NCBI GenBank assembly: GCA_003450555.1
Contig: DMFQ01000020.1
Coordinates: forward strand, 16,892-26,527
Origin: Ktedonobacter sp.
GTDB taxonomy: Bacteria; Chloroflexota; Ktedonobacteria; Ktedonobacterales; Ktedonobacteraceae
Reading direction: 5' to 3'
DNA: 9,636 nucleotides
Shown in pieces: positions 1 to 6,768 of the stretch. The position numbers and the translations under genes are program-made. Positions within the stretch are counted from its first letter, which is position 1, and every line of letters begins with the position of its first letter. The notes under the pieces were generated by a model. It saw only the letters and a program-made list of their open reading frames with translations. It was not told the origin of the DNA and searched no databases.

Positions 1-1391
1 CGCATGGTGTCGTTGTCTATCTATTGGTGGACCCGGAGACCGCGCTTGAGCGATTAAACCAGCAACACCTCGAAAAGCTGGCACAGCAGGAAGTTCCTGA
101 GATTCGTCCCTTATTGGCCAGTCCCGATCCTCTGAAATCCTTACAAGAACTGCTGCAAGATCGCTCCACATGGTATGAGGAAGCGCATTTCACTTGTTCA
201 ACGCGCAACAAATCTGCTGAACGAATTGCTCAGGAGATCATAGCGATGTTTATTAGTTCAGGAGAGCTTGTCGCAGATCCACATATCCTTCATGTACGAC
301 GCATACATGTTGACGGAGGCTATAACACTGTTGTCGATTGGGGTGGCATAGGCAGAATTGCACAGAACCTGAAGTTACTTGGCTTGCCCCGCAGAGTCTT
401 TCTCATTACAGATAGCAACATTCGCGGCCTCTATGCCTCCATGGTCAGTGGGACGCTGCAGAGTTATGGTTTCGAACCCTTACTCTATACTGTGCCAGCC
501 GGGGAAGCGAGTAAATCCCAGGATCAGCTTTATGCACTTTATGATTGGTTCATAGAACAACGTGCTGAACGCGGCGAAGCGATACTAGCGCTAGGTGGTG
601 GTATGGTGGGCGACCTGGCTGGTTACGCGGCTGCTACGTATCTGCGAGGCGTTCCCTTGATACAGATACCGACATCGTTGCTAGCCCAGGTCGATGCCGC
701 TATCGGTGGTAAAACAGGCATCAACCATACCAGGGGGAAGAATCTCATTGGCGCATTTTATCATCCACGATTGGTACTGGTCGACCCTGCGGCCCTCTTA
801 ACGCTACCCGTCCGCGAACGGACAGAGGGGTGGGCAGAAGTTGTAAAGTATGGTATCATACTCGATACAAATTTGTTCGCTCAGCTTGAGGAATATGCTG
901 AAACCTTACGAGAGTTTACCCATCCCCCGGCTTCGCTCCTTTGCCAGATTGTGACCCGTTGTATTGCTTTGAAAGCAGCGATAATAGAGGAGGATGAGCA
1001 TGAACATGGGCGAAGGATTATTCTCAACTATGGTCATACCGTAGCGCATGCTCTGGAGAATGTTGCGGGTTATGGCGAATTATTGCATGGGGAAGCGGTA
1101 TCGTTGGGCATGGTAGTGGCAGGTATGATTGCTCAGCAAGCAGGAATTTTCCCTGAAGCAGAGCTGATGCGTCAGAACAAACTGCTCAAAGCATTAGGGT
1201 TACCAATAACATATACCGGGTCGGTTTCAGTAAGAGATATTCTCTCTGCTATGCAAATGGATAAGAAGGTGACGGGTAAACAGGTGCGCTGGGTTATGCC
1301 TCGCCATCTAGGAGACGTTACTGTTACAGCAATGCCCGATGACCTGATTGAAAGCGTGATTACAGCATTCTTTACAGAAAAAAGGCCTTGA
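1..1391 (+). CDS. aroKB: Bifunctional shikimate kinase / 3-dehydroquinate synthase (AroK-AroB fusion), 5' end cut by the window
   Basis: The reading frame is open to the left edge. The TTG at 24 is an internal codon, because the residues before it (HGVVVYL) continue a shikimate kinase strand. The first roughly 80 visible residues match the end of shikimate kinase ([26 protein letters not shown]), which phosphorylates shikimate. From about nt 285 the protein is a complete NAD-dependent 3-dehydroquinate synthase, which converts DAHP to 3-dehydroquinate. Visible AroB motifs are PAGEASKS, the glycine-rich [13 protein letters not shown] (about 586-624), [18 protein letters not shown] (about 666-719) and GWAEVVKYG. 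Predicted zinc ligands are Glu (codon 837), His in GHTVAHALE (codon 1035) and His in LHGEAVSLG (codon 1086). No stop or start separates the halves, so this is a real fusion, as known for Thermotoga AroKB. aroQ follows after 4 nt and catalyses the step after AroB, so the pair is probably co-transcribed and cytosolic. Confidence 0.95.
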   Translation, partial: HGVVVYLLVDPETALERLNQQHLEKLAQQEVPEIRPLLASPDPLKSLQELLQDRSTWYEEAHFTCSTRNKSAERIAQEIIAMFISSGELVADPHILHVRRIHVDGGYNTVVDWGGIGRIAQNLKLLGLPRRVFLITDSNIRGLYASMVSGTLQSYGFEPLLYTVPAGEASKSQDQLYALYDWFIEQRAERGEAILALGGGMVGDLAGYAAATYLRGVPLIQIPTSLLAQVDAAIGGKTGINHTRGKNLIGAFYHPRLVLVDPAALLTLPVRERTEGWAEVVKYGIILDTNLFAQLEEYAETLREFTHPPASLLCQIVTRCIALKAAIIEEDEHEHGRRIILNYGHTVAHALENVAGYGELLHGEAVSLGMVVAGMIAQQAGIFPEAELMRQNKLLKALGLPITYTGSVSVRDILSAMQMDKKVTGKQVRWVMPRHLGDVTVTAMPDDLIESVITAFFTEKRP

Positions 1392-1395
1392 CACG

Positions 1396-1854
1396 ATGTT
1401 ACATATACTGGTCGTAAATGGTCCAAATCTAAATACGTTGGGAACCCGCGAACCGGCTATTTATGGCACAATGACCTTGCCACAAATCTGCATGATGCTG
1501 CAAAAGCGAGGAGAGGCATTGGAAGCAACAGTAGATTGTTTTCAATCGAATCATGAAGGCGCCCTCATTGATTATCTCCAGGAACATGAAGGTAGTGCAG
1601 ATGGAATTATCATCAATCCAGGCGCGCTAACACACTACTCTATTGCGTTGCGCGATGTTCTGGCGACAGTGAAATCTCCCATAATCGAGGTACACCTTAG
1701 TAATATTTATGCGCGAGAGCCATTTCGACACCAATCGTTGATTGCCGCGGTCTGTCGAGGACATATCGTCGGGCTGGGCTGGCGAGGATATCTCCTGGCT
1801 TTGGAGACACTGGTTGAGTTGGCCCACGAGCAGGTCAAAGAAGGAAAAGAATGA
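1396..1854 (+). CDS. aroQ: Type II 3-dehydroquinate dehydratase
   Basis: This cytosolic enzyme of the shikimate pathway dehydrates 3-dehydroquinate to 3-dehydroshikimate and normally forms a dodecamer. The 152 residues match the usual type II length. Signature segments run in order: [17 protein letters not shown] with the expected catalytic Arg18 and Tyr23, [21 protein letters not shown] with Asn74 and His80, and [14 protein letters not shown] with His100, Arg107 and Arg111. All expected active-site residues are therefore present. The ATG lies 4 nt after the aroKB stop with only a weak upstream AAGG, suggesting translational coupling. The stop overlaps the next start as ATGA. It acts directly on the product of the upstream AroB domain. 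Confidence 0.97.
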   Translation: MLHILVVNGPNLNTLGTREPAIYGTMTLPQICMMLQKRGEALEATVDCFQSNHEGALIDYLQEHEGSADGIIINPGALTHYSIALRDVLATVKSPIIEVHLSNIYAREPFRHQSLIAAVCRGHIVGLGWRGYLLALETLVELAHEQVKEGKE

Positions 1855-2954
1855 GTCAAGAAGCAATCAGTCAACTGCGTACGTGGATGGCCGACCAAGG
1901 GCTAGACGCATATATGGTGACGCAGCCACAGAATCGCTCCTACTTAAGCGGGTGGTTGAATGATGATGTAGAAGGTGCTGGACTTTTGCTGGTGGGACAA
2001 CAGCAGCAGATATTGTTCACTAATCCGTTGTATAAAGAAGTAGCTGAGAACCAGGCCCAGGGTTGGCAAGTCACTGTTCCTACCTCCCGTGAGTATGCCC
2101 CGGCTATTGCCACAACAGCCCAAGAACATAGTTGGCAGAAGATTGGGTTCGAGTCAGAGGCGCTCACATTTTCGGAGTATGAAAAGATTCGGGGCGCTGG
2201 CACAGGTGTATTTACATTGCACCCTTTTGAAAATAGCTTTGTAGAAAAGCTACGCCTGGTAAAACAACAACATGAAATAGATCTCCTCAAACGCGCTATT
2301 GCCATCACGGATGAGACATTTACGCATATTTGTAGCTGGATTCAACCTGACATGACGGAAAAGGAGATATCGTGGGAGATTCTGCGCTACATGATATCAC
2401 AGGGTGCAGATAGTCAATCATTTGAGTCGATTGTTGCTTCTGGTCCGCATGGCTCAATGCCACATGCACATCCCAGTGAACGGCGTATTCAACGGGGAGA
2501 ACTGATTACCATCGACATGGGCGCTCGTTATAAAGGCTATTGCGCCGATATGACGCGTACTATTTGCCTTGGCGAGCCGAGTGAGCCGCGTATGCAAGAA
2601 GTATACGATGCTGTTCTCAATGCGATGAAAACATGTGAGGCTGGCCTCTATGCGGGAATAGCTGGAAGCGCTGCCGACGCTTTAGCACGCAATGCATTGA
2701 ATGTTGCTGGCCTGGCAGAATACTATATTCATAGTACCGGGCATGGTGTTGGATTACAAACTCACGAAGGGCCCAACCTCTCCGCTCGCGCGCCAGATGA
2801 TATGATTTTACCGGCAGGAACTGTAGTCACCGTCGAACCAGGGGTCTATATTCCCGGCTGGAGCGGTGTGCGGGTCGAAGATTGTGTCCTGATAAAAGAA
2901 AACAGTGTCGAAGTCTTAACCCAATCACCGACTGAACTGGTATTACAGCGGTAA
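1851..2954 (+). CDS. pepQ: M24 family Xaa-Pro aminopeptidase/dipeptidase
   Basis: This is a probable cytosolic metallopeptidase that releases N-terminal residues preceding proline. The 367-residue protein has a creatinase-like N-terminal domain (about 1-130) and a C-terminal pita-bread catalytic domain (about 137-360). The five metal ligands can be placed: Asp222 (ITIDMGA), Asp233 (YCADMTRT), His298 (HSTGHGVGL), Glu329 (VEPGVYIPG) and Glu343 (GVRVED). The nearby THEGP motif is also typical. The ATG overlaps the aroQ stop by 4 nt and has AAGGA at 1841-1845, 5 nt upstream. An M24 peptidase next to aroQ and efp is a widespread arrangement, and the symbol pepQ follows that context. The sequence alone does not separate aminopeptidase P-like from dipeptidase (prolidase-like) specificity. 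Confidence 0.92.
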   Translation: MSQEAISQLRTWMADQGLDAYMVTQPQNRSYLSGWLNDDVEGAGLLLVGQQQQILFTNPLYKEVAENQAQGWQVTVPTSREYAPAIATTAQEHSWQKIGFESEALTFSEYEKIRGAGTGVFTLHPFENSFVEKLRLVKQQHEIDLLKRAIAITDETFTHICSWIQPDMTEKEISWEILRYMISQGADSQSFESIVASGPHGSMPHAHPSERRIQRGELITIDMGARYKGYCADMTRTICLGEPSEPRMQEVYDAVLNAMKTCEAGLYAGIAGSAADALARNALNVAGLAEYYIHSTGHGVGLQTHEGPNLSARAPDDMILPAGTVVTVEPGVYIPGWSGVRVEDCVLIKENSVEVLTQSPTELVLQR

Positions 2955-2997
2955 AGCTATGGGCACATTCGTCGCGCTAATCTATAAGGAGCTATAT

Positions 2998-3555
2998 ATG
3001 ATATCGACAGGTGAACTGAAGAAGGGTGTAACCATAGAATTTGAGGGGCAACTCTGCAGCGTGCTTGAATGGCAACACGTCAAAATGGGGCGTGGCGGCG
3101 CTATAGTACGCATGAAACTGCGTAACCTGCGCTCCGGTTCCACTTTTGACCGGACGTGCGATGCAGGTGAAAAATTTAAACGTCTCTATCTCGATCGTAG
3201 TACAGTGACCTACCAGTATCAGGATGGCGACCAATATCATTTCATGGATACAAGCACATATGATGATGTCGTTCTCACCGAGGAACAGCTTGGCGACGCG
3301 AAAAACTTTCTGGTTGACAACCTGGAACTCGATCTCATCACGTATGAGGAAGAGCCAATTTCGGTTGAGCCACCTGAAAAGGTCGTCCTGCAGGTGACCT
3401 ATACCGAGCCGGGCTTCAAGGGCGATACCGCTACGGGTGGGACAAAGCCTGCCACTACAGAGACCGGGTTTGTTGTACATGTACCACTTTTCGTTTCAAA
3501 CGGGGATTTAATACGTGTGAATACGACGTCGGGAGCATACGTAGAACGAGCGTAA
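2998..3555 (+). CDS. efp: Elongation factor P
   Basis: EF-P binds the ribosome next to the P-site tRNA and relieves stalling at consecutive prolines. I choose the ATG at 2998 (185 residues) because AAGGAG at 2986-2991 lies 6 nt upstream and the product then starts MISTGELKKG, the usual EF-P N-terminus. An in-frame ATG at 2959 would add 13 residues without a ribosome binding site. Domain I (about 1-62) carries the functional loop, domain II spans about 63-127, and domain III ends with the signature GDTATGGTKPATTETG...VPLF. The loop tip reads KMGRGGA, so residue 32 is arginine where Escherichia coli and Bacillus have a modified lysine. Thermus EF-P has a similar arginine tip. No modification enzyme (EpmA/EpmB, EarP or YmfI type) is encoded in the window. 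Confidence 0.97.
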   Translation: MISTGELKKGVTIEFEGQLCSVLEWQHVKMGRGGAIVRMKLRNLRSGSTFDRTCDAGEKFKRLYLDRSTVTYQYQDGDQYHFMDTSTYDDVVLTEEQLGDAKNFLVDNLELDLITYEEEPISVEPPEKVVLQVTYTEPGFKGDTATGGTKPATTETGFVVHVPLFVSNGDLIRVNTTSGAYVERA

Positions 3556-3581
3556 GAGCGTGATCAGGAGTGAGTAGTATT

Positions 3582-4169
3582 ATGGACGGAAAACAGGGTA
3601 CCCACCGAGCAGGACGCCAGGTGTCACCCTCCATTGCGGAGCATAATAAAGTTCCGCTTGCCAATGAACCGAGCGAATCTGCAAGCGAGATCAGTTTAGA
3701 TCTGTTGCAGCGCCTGGTACACTTACTCGACCGCAGCGACGTTTCCGAACTGGAGCTCAAGCGCCCTGAAGAAGGGACATATCTTGTGTTGCGCAAGGCA
3801 AAGTCTTCTGATAACAATGGACAACTGGAAGCGACTGCCCTCAATTCACGGATGCATGGAGCGCCACCGGATACACGATTGACCGATTCTTCTGCTGTAG
3901 TAGTGGAGACGAAGCACTCCATTTCTTCTCACCTGGTGGGGATATTTCACGCGTGGGCCAAACCCAGGGGAGGAACATTGGTAGCTGTAGGCGATCGTGT
4001 AAAGGTGGGACAACTCGTGGCGACCATTGAGTCACTGAATGTCATCAATGATGTAGAGACATCTTTTGCTGGCCGGGTTGTTGAGCTTCTGGTGCAGGAA
4101 GGACAGCCAGTGGAATACGGCCAGAAGCTTATGGTTATTGATAGCTCCTCCGAGGGAGAGGGGATCTGA
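3582..4169 (+). CDS. AccB-like biotin carboxyl carrier homologue lacking the biotinylated lysine
   Basis: The protein resembles AccB, the carrier of acetyl-CoA carboxylase. Residues 36-73 match the AccB N-terminal segment (LDLLQRLVHLLDRSDVSELEL). Residues 74-110 form a variable linker, and 113-191 form a biotinyl/lipoyl domain (HLVGIFHAW, VGDRVKVGQLVATIE, LVQEGQPVEYGQKLMVID). It aligns without gaps to Escherichia coli AccB, but the acceptor motif EAMKM is ESLNV here. Asn153 (AAT, 4038-4040) replaces the biotinyl-lysine and Leu152 replaces the preceding Met, so classical biotinylation is impossible. Length with the ATG at 3582 is 195 residues. AGGAG at 3566-3570 lies 11 nt upstream, and a GTG at 3570 overlapping it would add 4 residues. 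It sits between efp and xseA, where accB-accC is usual in Firmicutes, but no accC follows. It may be a regulatory paralogue or a decaying accB. The rest of the fold is well preserved, which argues against simple decay. Confidence 0.88.
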   Translation: MDGKQGTHRAGRQVSPSIAEHNKVPLANEPSESASEISLDLLQRLVHLLDRSDVSELELKRPEEGTYLVLRKAKSSDNNGQLEATALNSRMHGAPPDTRLTDSSAVVVETKHSISSHLVGIFHAWAKPRGGTLVAVGDRVKVGQLVATIESLNVINDVETSFAGRVVELLVQEGQPVEYGQKLMVIDSSSEGEGI

Positions 4170-5383
4170 TGCACTATTTTAATGGTCTAGCGGTGTTAAG
4201 CGTCACGCAATTGTCCCGGTATCTCAAAGAACTGTTGGAAGCGGATGATGTTTTGCAGAATATCTGGGTTCAGGGTGAAATCTCAGATTGCAAAACCTAT
4301 TCAAATGGTCATTGTTATTTCACTCTCAAAGATGCCGAAGCTCAGTTGAGATGCGTCTACTTTAAAAACGCCCGTTTGCGTTCAGAGGCGCCCGAGCTTC
4401 GCAATGGGATGGCTATTGCCGCCAGCGGGCATATTTCATATTATGAGCGCGATGGCAAACTTCAACTATACGTTGAATATGTGAAATTGGTAGGAGAGGG
4501 GGCGCTTTTCCTCCGCTTTGAGCAACTCAAGGCACGCCTGGCTGCAGAGGGTCTTTTTGATGAGAGTCGCAAGCGTCCCTTGCCAGGACAGCCTGCTGTG
4601 GTTGGCATTGTTACTTCACCCCAGGCGGCAGCGCTGCGCGATATGTTACGCGTGCTGCGCGTGCGTTATCCATTAGCAGAAGTGCTGCTGGCTCCGACGC
4701 TGGTGCAGGGGAGTGAAGCTCCGGCATCCATCGCAGCTGCGCTTGACCTGCTCAATGAACATGGTGAGGCAGAGGTCATCATTATTGGGCGAGGCGGCGG
4801 CTCCATTGAAGAGTTATGGGCCTTCAACGAGGAGATTGTAGCCCGCGCGATCGCTCGTTCGCGTATTCCTGTCATTAGCGGTGTTGGTCACGAAACTGAT
4901 TTCACCATTGCCGACTTTGTCGCGGATTATCGTGCATCTACGCCGACTGCTGCCGCCACTGCAGCGGTACCCGACATTGCGGATTGGCAAAGTGACCTCC
5001 AGGCAAAACAATTCGAACTGACTGAATTGATGGAAGCATATCTCGAGGATATGGCCGAGAAAGTTGAGCGTACACAGCGCGATCTGCAACGAGCCAATCC
5101 AAGCGATCTACTGGATAGGCGCCGCCAACAACTCGACGACACCGCTGAGTTTTTACAGATGCGCCTACAACATATCCTCTCGTTGCGAGTTGAACGTTTG
5201 AGCGGTATGGCCCTGCGCTTGCATGCCCTCAGTCCCTTGATTACTATCGCTCGTGGCTATGCGGTAGTGCGTAGGAATAGCGACTCGGCTCTCGTTACCA
5301 GTATTCAGCAAGTACAACCAGGAGATGCGTTGACGATCCAGGTAACTGATGGAAGTATCCCTGTTGAAGTACGTAGAACTTGA
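4169..5383 (+). CDS. xseA: Exodeoxyribonuclease VII large subunit
   Basis: This is the catalytic subunit of exonuclease VII, which degrades single-stranded DNA from both ends to oligonucleotides in the cytoplasm. Residues 1-100 form the OB-fold DNA-binding domain (VSQLSRYLKELLEADDVLQNIWVQGEIS...GHCYFTLKD). The catalytic domain contains IIGRGGGSIEELWAFNEE (Gly207-Arg208 to Leu216) and SGVGHETDFTIADFVAD (His241, Glu242, Asp244), both diagnostic of XseA. A coiled-coil segment follows at about 275-350, ending with the conserved IARGYAVVR. At 404 residues it is shorter than the roughly 450 of Escherichia coli or Bacillus, mostly in the coiled coil. The ATG shares one base with the upstream stop (TGATG), and purine-rich GGGAGAGGGG lies just upstream, so translation is probably coupled. 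Confidence 0.96.
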   Translation: MHYFNGLAVLSVTQLSRYLKELLEADDVLQNIWVQGEISDCKTYSNGHCYFTLKDAEAQLRCVYFKNARLRSEAPELRNGMAIAASGHISYYERDGKLQLYVEYVKLVGEGALFLRFEQLKARLAAEGLFDESRKRPLPGQPAVVGIVTSPQAAALRDMLRVLRVRYPLAEVLLAPTLVQGSEAPASIAAALDLLNEHGEAEVIIIGRGGGSIEELWAFNEEIVARAIARSRIPVISGVGHETDFTIADFVADYRASTPTAAATAAVPDIADWQSDLQAKQFELTELMEAYLEDMAEKVERTQRDLQRANPSDLLDRRRQQLDDTAEFLQMRLQHILSLRVERLSGMALRLHALSPLITIARGYAVVRRNSDSALVTSIQQVQPGDALTIQVTDGSIPVEVRRT

Positions 5384-5396
5384 AGGACGAACCAAC

Positions 5397-5474
5397 ATGA
5401 AGAGGAGTATCCGAAAAAGGCAGAGCGCTGACTCCCCTCATGATCGTATGGATGGTGAAGTATGGAATCATTAA
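5397..5474 (+). CDS. Possible 25-residue leader or coupling ORF between xseA and xseB
   Basis: A short basic ORF (MKRSIRKRQSADSPHDRMDGEVWNH) starts 13 nt after the xseA stop, with AAGGA at 5382-5386 placed 10 nt upstream. It ends at TAA 5472-5474 and overlaps the xseB start by 13 nt in another frame. xseB has only a weak ribosome binding site, so translation through this ORF could couple the two exonuclease subunits. There is no recognisable domain, and an ORF this short can occur by chance. I see no other content in this spacer. Confidence 0.2.
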   Translation: MKRSIRKRQSADSPHDRMDGEVWNH

Positions 5475-5686
5475 CTTTTGAAGAAGCCTATACACAACTC
5501 GAAACTGCTGTAACTGCTTTGCAAGATGGACAAATGCCACTTGAACGCGCCTTGCAATATTACGAAGAAGGCATGAAACTGGCACAATACTGCAATGAAT
5601 TGCTCCAGAAGGCAGAACTGCGGGTGCACCAACTCAGCGTTGATAACCAGGGCGAGATAGTATTGCAGTCCCTGGATTTGCCATAG
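5462..5686 (+). CDS. xseB: Exodeoxyribonuclease VII small subunit
   Basis: XseB is a helical-hairpin protein that binds several copies per XseA and is needed for exonuclease VII activity. The 74 residues match the family length and pattern: FEEAYTQLETAVTALQDGQMPLERALQYYEEGMKLAQYCNELLQKAE, followed by a short C-terminal tail. The start is fixed by an in-frame TGA at 5456-5458, six bases upstream of the ATG. The ribosome binding site is poor (GGTGA at 5454-5458, very close to the ATG), so expression may depend on translation arriving from upstream. The neighbour xseA encodes its partner. Confidence 0.95.
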   Translation: MESLTFEEAYTQLETAVTALQDGQMPLERALQYYEEGMKLAQYCNELLQKAELRVHQLSVDNQGEIVLQSLDLP

Positions 5687-5708
5687 AGGAGATAAAATAG
5701 AACAAACG

Positions 5709-6149
5709 ATGGGTACTTCTCTGCTTGATAATCGCATCCTGATAGCGGCTTTTTTGGCATGGGCAGTTGCACAGGTTGGTAAAACCATCTATGAGCTTAT
5801 TCGGCAACGGAAGCTCATTTTTAACCGACTGGTCTCATCAGGAGGAATGCCAAGTTCACATTCCGCGCTCGTGACGGGGCTTGCCACCGCCGCGGGACGT
5901 GTCTCTGGACTTAGTTCAGCAGCCTTTGCTATTGCTGTTGTCCTGGCGGCAATTGTGATGTATGATGCTGCCGGGGTACGTCGGGCAGTAAGTATCCAGG
6001 CGCGTATTCTCAATCAAATGATTGACGAAGCGTTTCAGGGACAGCCATTTGCTGAAAAGCGTCTGCGTGAATTGATCGGGCATACTCCTGTACAGGTGAT
6101 TGTAGGTGGTCTGCTGGGTATCCTGATCGGACTATTGGCAACCTTCTAG
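5709..6149 (+). CDS. DUF212 divergent PAP2-family membrane protein
   Basis: A 146-residue integral membrane protein of the YuiD/DUF212 group, described as acid phosphatase/haloperoxidase-related. Hallmarks are GGMPSSHSALVTGLA (Pro48-His51, equivalent to the PSGH of PAP2 phosphatases), VMYDAAGVRRAVSIQARILN (about 88-107) and ELIGHTPVQVIVGG (His125). Hydrophobic stretches lie at about 8-25, 50-72, 74-92 and 128-146. Family members usually have Glu after HTPx, but here it is Gln129. The substrate is unknown; lipid phosphates are a guess by homology. The start is uncertain: GAGGAGA at 5686-5692 is 16 nt before the ATG, unusually far, and no standard start codon lies nearer. It follows xseB after 22 nt and probably ends the operon. 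Confidence 0.85.
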   Translation: MGTSLLDNRILIAAFLAWAVAQVGKTIYELIRQRKLIFNRLVSSGGMPSSHSALVTGLATAAGRVSGLSSAAFAIAVVLAAIVMYDAAGVRRAVSIQARILNQMIDEAFQGQPFAEKRLRELIGHTPVQVIVGGLLGILIGLLATF

Positions 6150-6202
6150 AAACGGTTTGTTGGACAAATTGACAAATCTGTGAGTTGTATTCATGCCCGC
6201 AT

Positions 6203-6229
6203 AGGAGGTATTCTCCCAACAGGAGGTGA
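6203..6229 (+). promoter_or_regulatory. Tandem Shine-Dalgarno sequences before the zinc-ribbon gene
   Basis: Two strong anti-16S complements lie close together: AGGAGGT at 6203-6209 and AGGAGGTGAG at 6221-6230. The second has its GGAGG core 6 nt before the ATG at 6233 and is clearly the working site. The first has no usable start codon at proper spacing, and its GGAG (6204-6207) can pair with CTCC (6213-6216). It may be a ribosome standby site or a duplication. A TTGACA at 6169-6174 lies in the same spacer, but I find no convincing -10 box 16-18 nt after it. Confidence 0.6.
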
Positions 6230-6232
6230 GAT

Positions 6233-6676
6233 ATGTTTTGTTCACAATGCGGCTCCCATGTCGAAGATGGCGTTCATTTCTGCCAACAGTGTGGAGCACC
6301 ACTGCAGACCCCTGGTGGGGTAGTGCAACAACCAGCTAACCCTGGTGCATACGGATCACCGAAAGCTCCTCGCCGTTCAGGTAAACCGAAGGACCCATAT
6401 CAAGCGCAGATTACCCAGCTCAAGTTGCAACTGAGGGAGTTGAAGTTGAACCTTAAACAGATAACCACCGGGATGTCTAGCACACGTGCACGGTACAATG
6501 AAACGTCGGCCTTTGCTCCGCGCGGTCTTTTCCGAAGGGGATACAAGATCTTTGAGGATATAAATCTACTGGGACCTCAGCAGCAAAAGCAACAACTGCA
6601 GCAACAGATTATGCAGCTTGAGCAGGAGTTGCTCAGCCTGCAAGAGCAACAGGCGCAATGGAAGGCGCAGCAATAG
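6233..6676 (+). CDS. Zinc-ribbon, proline-rich linker and coiled-coil protein of unknown function
   Basis: I recognise the architecture but not a specific function. Residues 1-22 form a zinc ribbon with Cys3-x2-Cys6 and Cys17-x2-Cys20 (the zinc_ribbon_2 type found at N-termini of many bacterial proteins). A Gly/Pro/Gln-rich basic linker runs from 23 to 54. A first helical stretch covers about 55-80 (QITQLKLQLRELKLNLKQI). A short basic and aromatic loop (APRGLFRRGYKIFEDI, 95-110) separates it from a Gln/Leu/Glu-rich coiled coil at about 115-147. There is no signal peptide or membrane segment, so it is probably cytosolic and may oligomerise. The very strong ribosome binding site suggests high translation. 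It is separated from DUF212 by 83 nt and followed by a weak terminator, so it may be monocistronic. Confidence 0.85.
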   Translation: MFCSQCGSHVEDGVHFCQQCGAPLQTPGGVVQQPANPGAYGSPKAPRRSGKPKDPYQAQITQLKLQLRELKLNLKQITTGMSSTRARYNETSAFAPRGLFRRGYKIFEDINLLGPQQQKQQLQQQIMQLEQELLSLQEQQAQWKAQQ

Positions 6677-6690
6677 GCGTTCAGTGAACT

Positions 6691-6715
6691 GCTTCATGAA
6701 AGGAGCTTATTTTTT
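6691..6715 (+). terminator. Weak candidate intrinsic terminator
   Basis: GCTTC (6691-6695) can pair with GGAGC (6702-6706), including one G-U pair, around a 6-nt loop. TTATTTTTT follows at 6707-6715. The stem is only 5 bp, so efficiency would be low. The position 15 nt after the zinc-ribbon stop is appropriate. Confidence 0.35.
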
Positions 6716-6768
6716 AACCTTTGTACAGATGAACAGCGGCGTTGAACTCGAACGCGCAGGCCACAGGA

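Noticed and set aside
24..26. TTG as the start of the first gene
   Set aside because: The frame is open to the window edge and the residues before it continue a shikimate kinase strand, so the true start lies outside the window.
2959..2997. Upstream ATG for elongation factor P
   Set aside because: It has no ribosome binding site and adds 13 residues not typical of EF-P, whereas the ATG at 2998 has a well-placed AAGGAG and the usual MISTGELKKG start.
2992..3480. 162-codon ORF on the - strand
   Set aside because: It is antisense to efp, which is unambiguous, and shows no recognisable domain.
3455..3922. 155-codon ORF on the - strand
   Set aside because: It is antisense to efp and the accB-like gene. 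The composition is a shadow of those codons, with no domain.
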